NCBI GenBank assembly: GCA_029959085.1
Contig: JARWIR010000002.1
Location: 63,108,154-63,172,153 of the forward strand
Source: Nemophila menziesii
Taxonomy: Eukaryota; Streptophyta; Magnoliopsida; Boraginales; Hydrophyllaceae
Length of the DNA: 64,000 nt
Direction of reading: 5' to 3'
A program made the translations under genes and the position numbers. Of this stretch, positions 34,861 through 48,350 are shown one piece after another (positions within the stretch are counted from its first letter, which is position 1; each line of letters opens with the position of its first letter). A model generated the notes under the pieces. That model did no database searches. It was not told where the DNA came from and worked only from the letters and a program-made list of their open reading frames with translations.

Positions 34861-36344
34861 TATTATGTCCAAGTACCCACAATCATACGAAAATAGTCCT
34901 AAGGTTTCATATTTGAATCTACCCAAGCTATACCTCCATGTTGTTCTACAAAAATCTTTGTTTTATAAGACTAAGCGTATCAAATTTCACTTTGAAATGT
35001 AAGAAGTCAATAACTAAAAATAATAATTATCCAAAACATGCATAAATATCAATAAATAAATAAATAAATAAATATATATAAACAATCTCCAAATAATAAA
35101 CCTCACAGGCCTCCCAACTACGATTTGATTGCCTCCTCTCAAAGGTTACCATCTGATTATCCATACTTTGCACCCTCTTATAAAAAATGTCACGACATCT
35201 TGAATCAACAGATCTTATGCTTCCAAGCGTTGATATTTGTCTCGATAAGTGAAATGAGACGATTTTCAACTTGCATGATTGATTTTCCACAAGCCGAGGT
35301 GGAACTTCATTACAAAATGATATACTCAAATGAACAAGTGTGTGGATATCTTGAAACTGCCTAATTGAAGTGTTTTGGAGGAGATCTTGGAGTAGAATGG
35401 AGATTTCATGGAGTAGCATAGACCTAGACTAGACACTACTATTTTATGTCCTAGTTATTTTTAGTATGTATAATATAGGATGTAATTTCAATTAGAAGTA
35501 ATGATTGTATATGTTTTTAAACCGAGCTTACTTTTTGAGTCAAAAAGTCAACTAGGGCTTGTTGTGTAAGTTGAACTCAAATTGTTAAAAAAAAAATAAT
35601 GATGAACAGTATAAAGAAATTCAGTGATTACTACAAGATATATTGCAGATTTGGTATAACATTTAATGAACAACAAATTTATGAAACAATTTCAACATTA
35701 CCTACTTTTCTACATAGTTGGTTATTCAGTTAACTATTGTTGTGTAGCTTATTATATAGAACTTTCATAAATTTCAATCATATCCTTTAAAAGATTCAAT
35801 TTCGAAGCATATATGTTTTATTTAAAACTTTGTAAGTTAAAAAATCCATTTTCTTAAAAAAAATACATAATTACATACAAAATGAAGTGAAGTATTTTTT
35901 TATAATGTATTGTCTTCGAATTAAATAGTTTTTTTATCATTTTATTATAAGTAAAATAATAAAGAAACATCAAATATGACTTTAGCCCATTTTCACTATG
36001 TATTAAACAAAAAGAAAGTCACTATACCTTTTTGTTTAAACAAATAAAAATAGTCACCTAGAATAAATATAAATTCTTAAAATATACCCTTAAGGTTAAA
36101 AAATCCACATGATTTCTTTTGTAAAATTAAAAAATTTATAGAACAAACTTAATTGTCCTCGTAGTGTTACTAACCTATCAACTCCCCCTACATAAAAAGA
36201 AAAATCCATCTTCATTGCACAAACACCCATAAAGCATATCAATTTTTGTTATTTAAATTTTTAATTTCATTTACCTTTCTAATTGAATTTAGTTTTTAGT
36301 ATATGGATTTGAGTTTGATATATAATTAGATGTGTATATATATA

Positions 36345-36805
36345 TAATATTGGAGAAGGACCAATGACCCGAAATATCTCCTATTTCCCACTATATTTTT
36401 TAACCTTTGGATCAAAATTTTATTCTTTCTAGACATTAGATCTAATTCAGTCAAGATTGTATAAATTAGATTACTACTCTGAAATGTCTTGATTTTTGTT
36501 TATATTTTTCAACTGTTTGATTATATGTGGGTCATTTTATTATAATTTATTTTTAATTATATGTTGGTTATTTTATTATAATTTATTTATTTATAATACA
36601 ATTAACTGTTTTCCACAATTTTTTTGGATACAAAATACTAAATATTAATAATCTTAATAAAAAATTCTAGCAAAAAAGAATTAATAATAAGATTTCAGTT
36701 TTTTTAGTTTGTTATTATCTCAAAAAATATTTATTTATTTGGTGTTTAATTTATTTTTTTAAGTTAAAAATTTTCAAAGTGCCTTTAGGCACGAGTTTAT
36801 ACCTA

Positions 36806-36806
<1 letters not shown>
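36345..36806 (+). mobile_element. Helitron-like non-autonomous insert
   Basis: Unit B contains about 460 bp inside the (TA)n tract that unit A lacks. Its right end has a short hairpin (GTGCC-TTTA-GGCAC, 36778-36791), ten bases, then CTAG followed by T. This is the hairpin plus CTRR plus T arrangement of Helitron 3' ends. The canonical 5' TC start is not visible; the left edge lies within TA repeats and is approximate. There are no inverted termini, and no helicase or other coding frame, so any mobility would depend on an autonomous element elsewhere. Confidence 0.55.
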
Positions 36807-36840
<34 letters not shown>

Positions 36841-37247
36841 CGTATATGTACATATATATTGATGATATTGTTGTTATCAAAGACTAATTATAAGAATGTT
36901 TTTCTAGTCTGGTGAGAACTGATGGGTTGTATATATATATGTATTTATAGATACATGTGTATCTATTGTTTCGGGAGTCGGGGAATAAAACTGGGTGGTT
37001 ACCAGGGTAGGAACGGAAATGGAGAATATATGTTTTATATACACGTATATACATATATAAATGTGTGTGAGAGTAAAGATAGATGTAAAGCAGAATTATA
37101 CCTCATATATTTTATTAACATTGTCTGATGAAATAACCAAGAAAAAAAATCAAATGGAAAGAGATAAACAAATTCATTGAATAATGAAAACACCATAGTG
37201 TAGGCGATAAAGGGTGAAATAAAGTATTAATTTCTCTCTAACAATGC

Positions 37248-37249
<2 letters not shown>

Positions 37250-37312
<63 letters not shown>
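37250..37312. repeat. Compound (TA)n(TG)n microsatellite, unit B
   Basis: About 19 TA followed by about 12 TG repeats. Unit A has only short interrupted TA runs at the same place (near 32830-32860). Confidence 0.95.
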
Positions 37313-37319
<7 letters not shown>

Positions 37320-37644
37320 TTATTGATATTGTTTTTTATCAAAATTTAAAGATGATGAAGAGAGGGTAGACTGACTAGTGTAGTATTGGGATAAGATGGG
37401 GTAGGGGTTATTTAATTATCAATGTTGAGCATGATCTAATTATCAAAGATTCAGTTGACCGTTTGTTGATATGTTAAACCAACATTCTTAATTTGAATGA
37501 CATAAATTTGTCGGAATAAGATATTTCTCTGTTACAAAGGCGGTATTTTACTCGTCCTCCTCGATATCATATTTTTATTGTAGCTTTTTACATATTCATA
37601 AAGGATAATAAAGGATGTCCAACTGTGGATTCCTTGATCTTATT

Positions 37645-37795
37645 TTATCTTTAAGAGGAGAAAGTTGTCCTTTGACCACACTCGATTAACGTTAGTACAA
37701 TCTACATAATTTCTACATGCTCTCTGAGTATGGAGTTGGCGATCCATATAGATACTGGGCATCTAGAATGTTGCAGGCTTTTAATAATCGGGTCA
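37645..37795 (-). pseudogene. Ty3/gypsy reverse transcriptase fragment, unit B
   Basis: Counterpart of 33199-33350, with RLLKACNILDAQY followed by a frame change and NYVDCTNVNRVWSKDNF. It is decayed independently of unit A. The RT fragment was part of the unit before it was duplicated. Confidence 0.65.
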
Positions 37796-38231
37796 CCTAT
37801 TGTCGGATGACAATTTTATTTTCATCCAAGAAGTTCCCATCATATTGAGTTAAGAGTTTGACATCTATATCTACTATAGATAGTGTTATCTAATCCTTTA
37901 GAGTGTGTACACAATGTTTAGATAAGAATCGCGAACGAAAATCAGGAAACAACTGTTATGGAAGCTTGTAGACTAATTTCTGACACTCGTATTGACTCAC
38001 CTAATATTATGTCATATTTTTTAAAAGATTTTGGGACCTCTCCTACCCGACTAAACTAGGTGGAATTTTATTCTATATTTGACATAATTTACTCATTGAC
38101 GAATCCCTTGTAATACAAGGATGAGTGAGTAAGTGTTATAAGATTTTTAGTTTTTTTTTGTATTGAAATTTATGTTTGGATCATTTTAAGTATGAGTGAT
38201 TGGCCCAACCTAACCTGCTAAATTTTTTGAA

Positions 38232-40589
38232 AGGTGGTACATATAAATTTATTGACAACATATCCACAATAACTAATCATATAACAACAAAGTATCTATA
38301 AAAAATATCTATAAAAAAATTGAATTTCAATTACTATTTTAAATTAAATATATTAATATATATTAATAAGTAATAAAAAATTTGTTCGACTATATGACCA
38401 AATCAAATTATTTTTTTCATTTTCACATATTAATTGAATATAAGCTCTTATTCTCCAAAATATTCTCCAAAATATTCTCCAAAAGCACACAAAATAATTA
38501 GAAAAGAATTTAAAAATAAAAAATAGTATAAAATGGACCAGTGTTAATAATAATGTTTATAATATTTCCTTCATACATAAAAATTTCAACCCCTAGCCTA
38601 AAGTGGCTCTTAGATGTATTGAAAAACAAATTAAAAAAAATCTCTTTATCATTAGCATCTCTTTCAACCACTAACTCCCCTCCTAGGTGGCTGTTTTATT
38701 TTACTTTTTTCAACGTTCTCTAAATTTTTTAAACAATCTCCTCGTCTCCTTTAACATTATCTTTTCTAAATTTGTTACATTCCTCCTATTTTATAAACGT
38801 GTAATTAGTGTAATTAGGTATTTTTAATCTAGATCCAGATCTATGCTGAAAAAGTATAATTTGTATGATTTGGTATTTTAACCGCATCTCATCTCAGATC
38901 GATATTCATGACATTTCAAGCAAGTATTTGCAGATATCCTCAATTTTTATAATTATTTTGATTTCTTCTTCACTGAAAAATATGGTTGGTTCTCAAGATT
39001 TATTTTTGTTAATCAAAAATAGTACTTAACAATTCTCATAAATAATATATATATGTTATATGCTCCTTATTTATGATATGACATTTATAAGGTGATTTTG
39101 AGTTAATATTAGAAAATTATGTTGATTTCAAATTTTTCAAAGTTATTTTAAAAAATTAATATAAGACAAATGGATGTTGTATCTCAATTATATAACAAAT
39201 GAAAATAGTAGAAGAGAGAACCAATGAACTTGTCCTATGTCAAATTTGTTGTAGGGTTCTGATAGAAACATAACACTTATGTGCAGAGATTTATCAATTT
39301 CCTTTTTTTATGTTTATAAATCATCTTTTAGTCTTTAATATTTTGATGTAATATCTATAAAAAATTATAATATATTTGATTACGCAAATTTTTTCAAGAT
39401 AGAAATTTTCTGAATAATCTCTTAGTCTCATGTAAAATAGATCTAATACTTCAACTTGTTCTGGATAAGTTATTTATAAGTTGAATTTTTTTATGTTTGT
39501 TTGAGTTCAAAATATACCCATATACAGTTAATAAGATGATTTTATGTCTTTTAAGAGAGTCCAAATTTTTCTTCCATTGTACATCTATAATAGATAAACT
39601 TATGATTTTAATGAATAACCTAATAATTTTGAGTAATGTTAGATATCATCCAAAATCATGCATCTTTTTTTCACCATTTACCTGGACCGATTATAAAAGA
39701 GAAAAAAGATATGTTAGGAAAGAGAAATCATATGATTGATCCACTTAAAACACCCTAAGATATAATAAAAAGATCATGTATTTTTTGGGTGACATATAAT
39801 ATTAGTCAATCATGTTTATTGAGTATGACTCCATCTATTCTCAATTCCTACCATCAATTGGAAAAAGATCTACCATTTAACCAATATGTTATATTTTTTT
39901 TGACGTATCATTTAAGCAATATGTTATATTTTTTTTGACATTGATTTTGTCATTGATTGAGATAGATTGTTTATGAATAGATGTATTTTTTGTAAGATCA
40001 ATTGTTCCAAAATATCTTGGATGTGACAATTCGTCTTGATATTAATTTATTTTGGATTTCATATCTTTGTTATGAATATATTTGTAACTATTTGGACTGC
40101 TGCTTATTTATTCTCTATTAATGGATTGATAGTAGTTCTTTAATTCTTTAATTTAACCAAAACTACTTATATCTTCGTTCTTGTAGATATTATATGTTCC
40201 TTTACTTGTGATCTAATATTAATAAAGTGACATTAAATTAAAAATACGAAAAAATATGGATTAAGTTTCTTATGATGTGGTGTGATAAATGAAAAGAAGA
40301 CTAACTAATGTTAATATGTATGATAAAATATATACGATCTAGTCTAATTAAACTCTTGTTGCCTAGTTTTTTATCTAACAACTGTTTCAGATTATAAATA
40401 ATGAAAAATATATTGTATGTTTAATGAAATGTGATTTTTTGTTGATAAGAAATTTGGTGGAATGTATATATTCTATTTTGGTATACTGTACAACCGTCAC
40501 TACTGCATCACCGACTATAGGTCTTGCAGAAATATGTCTTGCAACCACATTTCTACCACTACACCACATTCCATTACTCAATATAATTT
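38232..40589. other. No recognisable feature; short 12-bp repeat
   Basis: AT-rich DNA between the tandem duplication and the TCP-like relic. The only structure noted is three copies of a 12-base unit (TTCTCCAAAATA) at 38451-38486. Open frames here are short and match nothing I know. Confidence 0.4.
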
Positions 40590-41010
40590 TTTCTTGTCTG
40601 TTTCAGATTAGCAATGTTTTCGGTTGAAGAATCCATATCAATTTCGCAACCATATGTAAAAGGTGGCAAAATAGTTTTGTGCTTCGATGTGTTAGACTTT
40701 TCGATAAAGATGATATCTTGTTTTGCCTCAAGATCACTGGGAAGAATTCTTCAATTAGCAGAATTGGATATTGTATTTGATTTGTTGCCAAGAACGACGG
40801 AAACCTTGTCTATCATAACAAGCCATTCAAGAGTTTCTCCTATTGAGTGAAATCCGAGCTTTTTTCTGAGCTCTGTCATGAGTTTAGGACAAGAATCCGA
40901 AACTGGCATGCATAGTTCATTGCCACTACCATTAGATTTTCTCAAGTTATGAAGTAAAGTGAGTCCAAGCTTCGCTTTTATCTTAACGAGGTTTTGAATT
41001 TTGGGTTATC
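40590..41010 (-). pseudogene. TCP-domain-like gene relic
   Basis: A minus-strand frame open from about 41005 to a TAA at 40751-40753 encodes ...LCMPVSDSCPKLMTELRKKLG and FHSIGETLEWLV. From the Cys onward it aligns without gaps to the helix-loop-helix part of plant TCP transcription factors (C-A-A-R-[IV]-F-x-L-x-x-x-LG-x-x-S-x-GET-[IV]-x-WLL). The two Leu of helix I, LG, Ser, GET and WL all coincide. The basic DNA-contacting region upstream is poorly preserved: GRGRR is replaced by NGSGN, and two residues are added before the Cys. Beyond the TAA the same frame stays open for about 50 more codons (SDLEAKQDIIFIEKSNTSK). There is no convincing Met start. Best read as a decayed or captured gene fragment; a divergent TCP-like exon is less likely. 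Confidence 0.5.
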
Positions 41011-41567
41011 GAAAAAGCCATCTTTGTTTTATGGTTTCTTCGTTTGCATTTTGCAGTGCCATATTTATAAAAACATATATGTAAACTTTTATGTCATTGC
41101 TGAGTAGTTATTGGTTGGGATATTTAACCATATTTCATGTGGAACATTATTAAATGAATATTTTAAATATGCGACAATAATTATTTCTCTCACTTCTCCT
41201 ATATACGGTATAAGCTTAATGTGAGTATGATCAAGTAATGAGGTAGATCTGAGGCTTTAATTTAAATTCCATATCAAGACCATTTGTAACTATTATTTAC
41301 TCACTAGTAGGAGCATGTTATCTCCATTCAAGTGTACCCTTTTAACCATAATAAAATTAGTAAGAAGATTTTTTTTTAAGGGATTAGAAAAGTTATTTCC
41401 TATTTTAGTTAGGTTTTGATGAATCATTATGTTAATTTAAAAGTGAAAAAAGTTGGGAATCAAGTAAGAACTACAAAAATAGAAGACTATAATGAAAACA
41501 ATTAACAAGATCACAATAACTTAAATGCAATAGTGGAAGATATAGAGGACAAAATGAGCTCATGATG
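41011..41567. other. No recognisable feature
   Basis: AT-rich spacer before the second copy of the large duplication. I saw no coding frame, repeat or regulatory motif that stands out. Confidence 0.4.
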
Positions 41568-42759
41568 ATCTATTCCAACTAAGATCTCTAATTCGGAAAT
41601 TTATATTCAATGAGAGTAAGGATTTCAACAATAGATGGGATACATAATACACCTTAAACCCTCTCATGAGTGATTAGAGGCAACTACCAAGCAAATAATT
41701 ACAGATAAATATTTGATGATGTCCAATTTAAAGAGAAAACTTAGCATAGTTAAATGATTACTAAGGATTTAGATAAGTTGTTAAAGTAAAAGGAAAATGT
41801 TTGAACTGCTAGAACGTAGGTCAAACAAGAAAATTAAATTGCATGATTATCTTTCTACATTTTGTTAATGACAAATAATTGAATAATGTAAAAAACTAAT
41901 GATTAATGTCAATGATGAGAATTTTGTTACCTTTATGAAGTTATTTGACTAATAAGAGAGGGTACTACAAAGTTTAAAATATGTTTTTTAAATTTCGCCT
42001 GGAGTGAAGAATAACAAATTTAAAAACTAGAACAAATTAGAAAAACCTAAAGATAAATGTCAAATATCCAAATTATCCTTTTAATTATATGTTTTAAACT
42101 CGAGTATGTGGCGCGTGCATTGACTAACAATCAATAGTGATTTTTTTTCTTTTTTTTTGTATATGGAAAAAGTGTAAAGAGTGTTTCCTAAATGGATAAA
42201 ATTTGAAATATAGGTGCTTTACTGAAAAAATGGAAATATATTGGACCTCCATGATAATTTACCTTTTCACCTCTAGATTGCACAATATTGTTAGCTTAAT
42301 CAATAACTGAACATTCATAACCTTGATGTGTGAGTGTTCCATAAGGTGCGCGATTTTCAATGATAACTTTTTGGGCTAGGTTGTCCTTCTGCTGAGTTAG
42401 ACGTAAGACTATAAGTAGTTTTGAGATCATATAAAAGTTAAATGTTGATTTATTTTTCTTTCTCACTTCCTAGATTACTTCAATGATATCTTTTTGTGCT
42501 AGGTTGTCCTTCTTTTTAAACTATGTCCTTATAGGCTACTTAGGTGTTAAATTTGTAATTGTCCACCAAGGTATTCAGTATATTTCAAATGTATTATGCG
42601 TGTTATCTCATGAATCTACATGCACATTTAAAATCTACGAGAATTATATTAATATCAGTTAGTATGAGATAAAATACATGAGCATGTTGTCCATGTGTGA
42701 AACTATAATCAGTTAGATAAGATTTTTAAGGTTAAACCTTATATCCTCTTTATAGTTAA

Positions 42760-44160
42760 CAACATAATACATAATTGAAAATTATTTTTACAATTTCTCT
42801 CAAGAAAGTATAGATCTCTTGGGTAAAGTCTCAAACCAATTGGAGTCTTTAACTGCAAGGGATAATTAAAATAACCTAAGCATGTTTTTTCTTAGGGCAT
42901 CATTTAGGTTTTACCGCATGACATCTTTTTTTTTAAATTCTCTTAAGTTTTTATATTGTTTTTCTTTATTATTATTTAAGAAGGTCAGAAACATTATAAG
43001 AAAATGGTCTTAACTTCATAAGTTGTCTCTTTCGTGGAAAAAGGTTATCTAACAATGTTTCATAGTTAGTTATTTCCCTAGGTTCTTTTATAGGATTGCA
43101 TGGTCGTTAGGTACTAATTATAATTTAAGAAATCTTATATTGTAAATATACTAATTTTGGATGCAACAAAATTAGCTAATTTGAAATGAAAAACTATCAA
43201 TTAAATTTAAAATTAAATATAAACTACTAGAATTAAATATGCAAATATTAGTAAAAAAACAAATCATAGAAAAACTAAATAACTTGCTAAGATGGTCTCT
43301 GATCTCTTACAACAACGCCAAATTGATAGTTCATAGCAAGCTCATTTATTTTTTTTGAAATAAATATCAATGGAGATTTATTACTTGAAAATTATAAATT
43401 TATATTTATATTTAACTTTACCACTTGCATGGTGCCAAGGGTTAATCCATGCAATATTGGGGCACCCTTAAAATATGTGTGTTTTGTTACTATATTAGTC
43501 TAGGGGGTTTTGATTAATTTGTGAGGTTAATTAGATGGTTAGTGCAAACGGGGGAAATTATTGACAGCGTAATACCTAAACATTAATATAGAAAGAAAAC
43601 ATTATATTACTTATATGTGTGTATAAGATGGATCATTCCCACCTAGAGGATGGTATACGTGTGGTACTCTTTAATCATTCTTCTGCTCAAAAGTTCCTGT
43701 TCAAATTATCTCATATGTGTTTAATCACAAAATTTGTAGACTGTTAGAGACTTGATCATTTGATATATATCCATGGTATAATGTGTAGATGCTTAAACTC
43801 ATCAAAACACCATATGGACCTTAAATTGTCTAATTAATTTTATTATGATTGATTTTTTTTAAGATTTTTTATTTTATGGTTCGAAAGAAGATGTGTATGA
43901 AATCATGTGATGAATTAAAGGAAGATAATTTAAGTAATCTAAAGTTTGACTTAAATATTTTAAAGGTCTTAAAATAATCCTAAATTGTCACCCTAAGTAC
44001 TGAACTCTTTTTATTCATCCTACTGATGAAAGTAAAAAACTATGAAAGGTCACTTTCTAGTTTGTTTTTCTATTCTATTTTCTCTTTAAATAACAAAGGA
44101 GAAAAAGATTGACTAACGGATAATTAGAAGTTAATTCGTATATTTAAAAACTAAACTAAT
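42760..44160. repeat. Repeat block Y, copy Y3
   Basis: Positional counterpart of Y1 within copy 2, visibly more diverged from Y1 and Y2 than those are from each other. Non-coding. Confidence 0.75.
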
Positions 44161-46554
44161 TATTCAAATCTAGTGTTTATCTCTTCAGCCTCCTATGTCT
44201 CGTATCTATCATGGACTCTTCTTGAACTTTAACTCTTCTATTCAAGGCCAACTTTTAAGATTCAAATTTAGTCCACGTGGGTTCATAATACTAGTCCATC
44301 TTGATTCTTGTAATTTTAAGTTGAGGTATATTATTCAATTCCTCTTTTAGCAGTTTCTACAAATAATAACTTTTTTATTGCATGTGTGTTTATGATTCTA
44401 TTCAGACAGTCTCCTACATTAACCATATATTCCTTTGTAAAAAAAAAATTTCAAGTCCTTATATGTGGTTTCTCCCATTTGCATTCATAGATTGTTATTC
44501 ATACAACATATGATTCAATATATTTCTTTGCTTATTGTCTCATGTATTTTAGAATTTGAATATTGTATATCCTTTAGCGCTCTCATGCTAGTTCTCTTTG
44601 TTTGTCTAAATATTTGTTATTCATATTACTTCCTACCAAAACTGTGTCATATCATCGATTAGTTTTTGTAACTATATAAATAAGTAATTCTATCTACGAA
44701 ATATTCTACTTCCTATGGTGCGCCATATGATCCCACAAGTCTTTGTTTTTCATAAAAACATGTCTCGAATAAAAGGCCTAGTCGGAAGCGTTTATTCAAT
44801 AGCTAAAAACACTTTGAAATTATAATATTTGTTAAAAGTACGCCATATGATCACATTAGGTTTTTTTTAAGAATCACATATCTGGTTAAAAAATGTCAAA
44901 AAGGTATTTTTTTTATTCCAAAGTATTATATAAATCATTGAATAATAATCAATATTCTCTATTTTTTATTAGAATAGAAGATTACAATGTATACTATACA
45001 AAACTACATTTAAAAACACTCAGATAATTTAAAATAATGATGTTTAATGTGTTTCTCAATTTACTTTGATTAGTGGCCACTTAGCATGAAATATCACCTT
45101 AGAGAAGAAGAATATATATTCCTAAATAATAAAAATAGAAGTGACTCGTCATTAGAGTGCAACTCGATTAATTTTTATTGGGTATCTGGGTTTAGCGTGG
45201 TCTTGCATTTGAACCAATCTATCCTATATGGTATGATAATGCTAGCTCTGGCTGGTTTTCTTCCCTTCATAAGTGTAATTTTCTATGGATCAAAATACAT
45301 CTGCCTAGAAAAAAATCACAATTAATGTGTTATACAACATAAATAGATTCATACAAGTGTGTGTTGGGGGATGCGAGAGAGCTTGGGGATGGAGGGTTGG
45401 TTAGGGGACATGTATCTATCATTTCTACATAATCTTTGTATGCAACTTTTGTACGACTGAGCTTATTAACAATAAAAATACTCTATGTAAGCTTTTATAT
45501 CAGCATTTACAAATCTTTTAGTGAACGACATTTTGTAGAGAGGGTTCAGATCAGTTAGCATAATACAAAGTTCTAATGTACCAGAAATCTCATACATTTG
45601 GATGGAAAAAATAATAAATTTTGTAAAGACAGAGATTACTACGAGGATATACGTACCTGAAAATGAAGTAGTACTTATGCCTTAAATATAAAAAAAGTCA
45701 CACGATCATTCAAAATGTACTAATCCTTGCGGATCAAGAAGTTATCACGAAAATGTTCATTATTAATAATCTTCAATATATCCTTATGCTCGTAAGCTTG
45801 TTTAGCATTACTAAGATGAAATGATGCTTCTTCTGCGCAAGAGAACGAGTATCAGGTCATCTTCATAGAGGCATTATTCCAAAGACACAAATCTTTGACT
45901 ACCAAACTGATATAGAGATCAATATGCACAACAAGAGATAAAACTCAATATTGAAAGTGTAGAGCTTAATTCATTTCTTTATTAAATAAAAAATTGCCAT
46001 CAAATAGATAATAAGATTTGTAAATAGTGCACAAACTGAAACTTAATGGGTTCGAAATAAAAAATTCAAAATACAATATTAAAACAACCTAAAATGGTTT
46101 AAAGTCAATTTAGAACACAAAACTAGTGATTTTGGATTGATTTTTAATCCATTAGGCTCAGAAGACCAAACACTCTCAAAACATATATTTTAGAAAAATT
46201 CCATTCAAACAAGATTTTTGGGTTTTAGATTGATCCATAAGTTTATTATGATTAAAAACACTATATTCTTTTGATAAATTTTGAATCTGAGATTAAAAAT
46301 TTAAACCCAACAATAAACTCATGTATAATTGTGCAGATGCATGATTGTTGGAGAGGATAAATCTTAAATTTTCCAGCACTACATTGTCTTTCTCTACCAA
46401 CCAGTAATTGCATGCTCTAGTCAGATCTCAATTAACATGGTCAATTTTTGAATTTCGAAATTTTTGTCATCCATCTCCAAACTTTGGTAGCCAGTCGCTT
46501 GCATTCTCCAATTATTTCTCTCGATTAATACCTTGAATGGTTGTCAAAACAACT

Positions 46555-46806
46555 CTAAATATTGAGATATGTTGCAGATCTCATGGACAAAAGAACGATC
46601 CAAATTCCTCCTTGTGCACTGTTAACCTTACCCCTTTTTGTTATTTTATGGTAAACCTCTCCCTTATCATTGATAACAATTGAAGTCATACAAGCTTTCC
46701 TATTAGCCATGATAGGGTTTTCTTCACATAATGAGTCGTCCTCTCCAGATAATGATTTTATTAGAACTTTTGTCTTTGTACTCAAAACGTATATCAAGTT
46801 AATCAA
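46555..46806 (-). pseudogene. Unrecognised coding-like frame, copy 2 counterpart
   Basis: An 83-codon minus-strand frame with KSLSGEDDSLCEENPIMANRK, TSIVINDKGEV and HKITKRGKVN, aligned with 12913-13227. Most substitutions between the copies keep the frame. The C-terminal parts differ through small indels. No function assigned. Confidence 0.35.
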
Positions 46807-46849
46807 GTTAATGTAATTGAAGTCGTACTAGCTTTAGATATGTAATTAT

Positions 46850-47510
46850 TTACCAATCCCTTTAAGTTGTATAATAAACAACAAGTTCATCATACACGTT
46901 AAAATCATAGGTAGATTCAACGTATATTTACAAAATTGACCAGATAAGTGAATAATATACCATTGGTGGAGTGTTCAAGGGTAGACATGGATGTTGATCA
47001 CGGGTGTTTGGAAGGGGTAACATTAAATTCCAACTCTTTATTTCCAAATCCTGACGGTATAATAGTGCTCTAGATATAAAATTATTAACATGTACCTTTA
47101 ATTCATAGTTAAAACTACATGTTTGAAGCAGTGTCAATAATTATACACATAATCGATTAAATGATTAAATATTATACCATTGGTGTCGTGATAATATAGG
47201 TCTAGATATAAAACTATCATTATGCACCTATAATTTGTAGTTAATAGTTAATGTTAGAATTATACTGTGTCAACAATTTGACACATAATGGATGAAATTG
47301 AAATAAAGAGAATACAATTGGCAACCTGTTCGAGGATATGAGAAACATGAAATACCCTTTCTTGATTCTCTATTCTTTGTTGGGATAATAGAGATCTAGA
47401 TATAAAATTATCAACATGTAACTTTAAATTGTAGTGAAACATACATGTTAGAATTATTTGTAGATTCAATACATCTTTAGGTAACGAACTAACGAATTAG
47501 ATTGTGAAAT
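46850..47510. repeat. Diverged tandem array, about 215 bp period (copy 2)
   Basis: Same array as 13290-14040. Units start near 46958, 47176 and 47308, with the second unit shortened by a deletion. Confidence 0.6.
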
Positions 47511-47789
47511 AAACTTTAAGGATCTTTAAGAACCTGGAGTGCATTTTTTGCAAAAAACAGGATCCTATAGTGCAATTAACTACAAGTTTAGTATATATGT
47601 AAAATTGTACTATATGTCCTTATATATTAGTTAGTTTTTTCATATGATAAGGACCTTAGGTGTTATTTTTTCACAAATTATAGGGTCCTTTGATGTAATT
47701 AACTCAACATATATGATTTTTTTCATAATTTAAGGACCGGTGGATGTTTTTTCACAAACTATATGTTTTACCATGGCTTGAAATCAAGG

Positions 47790-48350
47790 GTTATAATTCA
47801 TCTCTTTTCAAAAGATCCCTTCTTTACTCTATTTTATCATATGTTTTATTCATTCCATTATTTATTTGCAATATCATATATATATAGTGTTTCAAATTAG
47901 TTCTATATACCTGTATTTTTAAAGAGTAGAAAATATTCCCCTATATAGGGGTAGATTCGAAAGATTAAAGCTTAATACACCTATGAAAACAGGGGGACAA
48001 TTAGTCAACTTACACTAATCAAGATAATCTTACAGGTTTTGTGTAGAGGTAGATCTAAACATTAATGCTTAGTACACCTATAAAAATAGAGGGACCAATG
48101 GTGCAATTTACACTAATCAGGACAATCTTACGGTTCTGGTTCGTCTCTTTTCAAAAGATCCTTTCTTTACTCTATTTTATCATATCTGTTTGTTATTTCA
48201 TTATTAATTTTCAATGTCATATAACGTGATTCAAATTAGTTCTATACCTTGTTTTTTCAAAGAGTAGCAAATATTTGCATGTGTAGGGATAGATTCAAAA
48301 CATTAATGCTTAATACACCTATGAAATCAGAGGGAGAATTGGTGCAAAAA
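47790..48350. repeat. Two-unit direct repeat, about 340 bp period (copy 2)
   Basis: Counterpart of 14268-14830; the TCTCTTTTCAAAAGATCC landmark occurs near 47801 and 48143. Confidence 0.65.

Larger units (their letters stand above)
33787..38231. repeat. Tandem duplication, unit B
   Basis: Head-to-tail copy of unit A, starting CTTGCACATAACTCTTCCAT at the junction and ending CCCAACCTAACCTGCT plus a T run. It lacks the LINE but carries a Helitron-like insert at 36345-36806. A minus-strand open frame of 130 codons at 35027-35419 has a disrupted counterpart in unit A (small insertion near 27830), so I do not call it a gene. Confidence 0.85.

Noticed and set aside
35027..35419. 130-codon minus-strand open frame as a gene
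   Set aside because: The tandem counterpart in unit A is disrupted by a small insertion, its end runs into low-complexity TA repeats, and it matches no family I know.
36922..37128. 68-codon frame with Tyr/Ile/Cys repeats
   Set aside because: It is produced by the TATATATG-rich tract and is not preserved in unit A.
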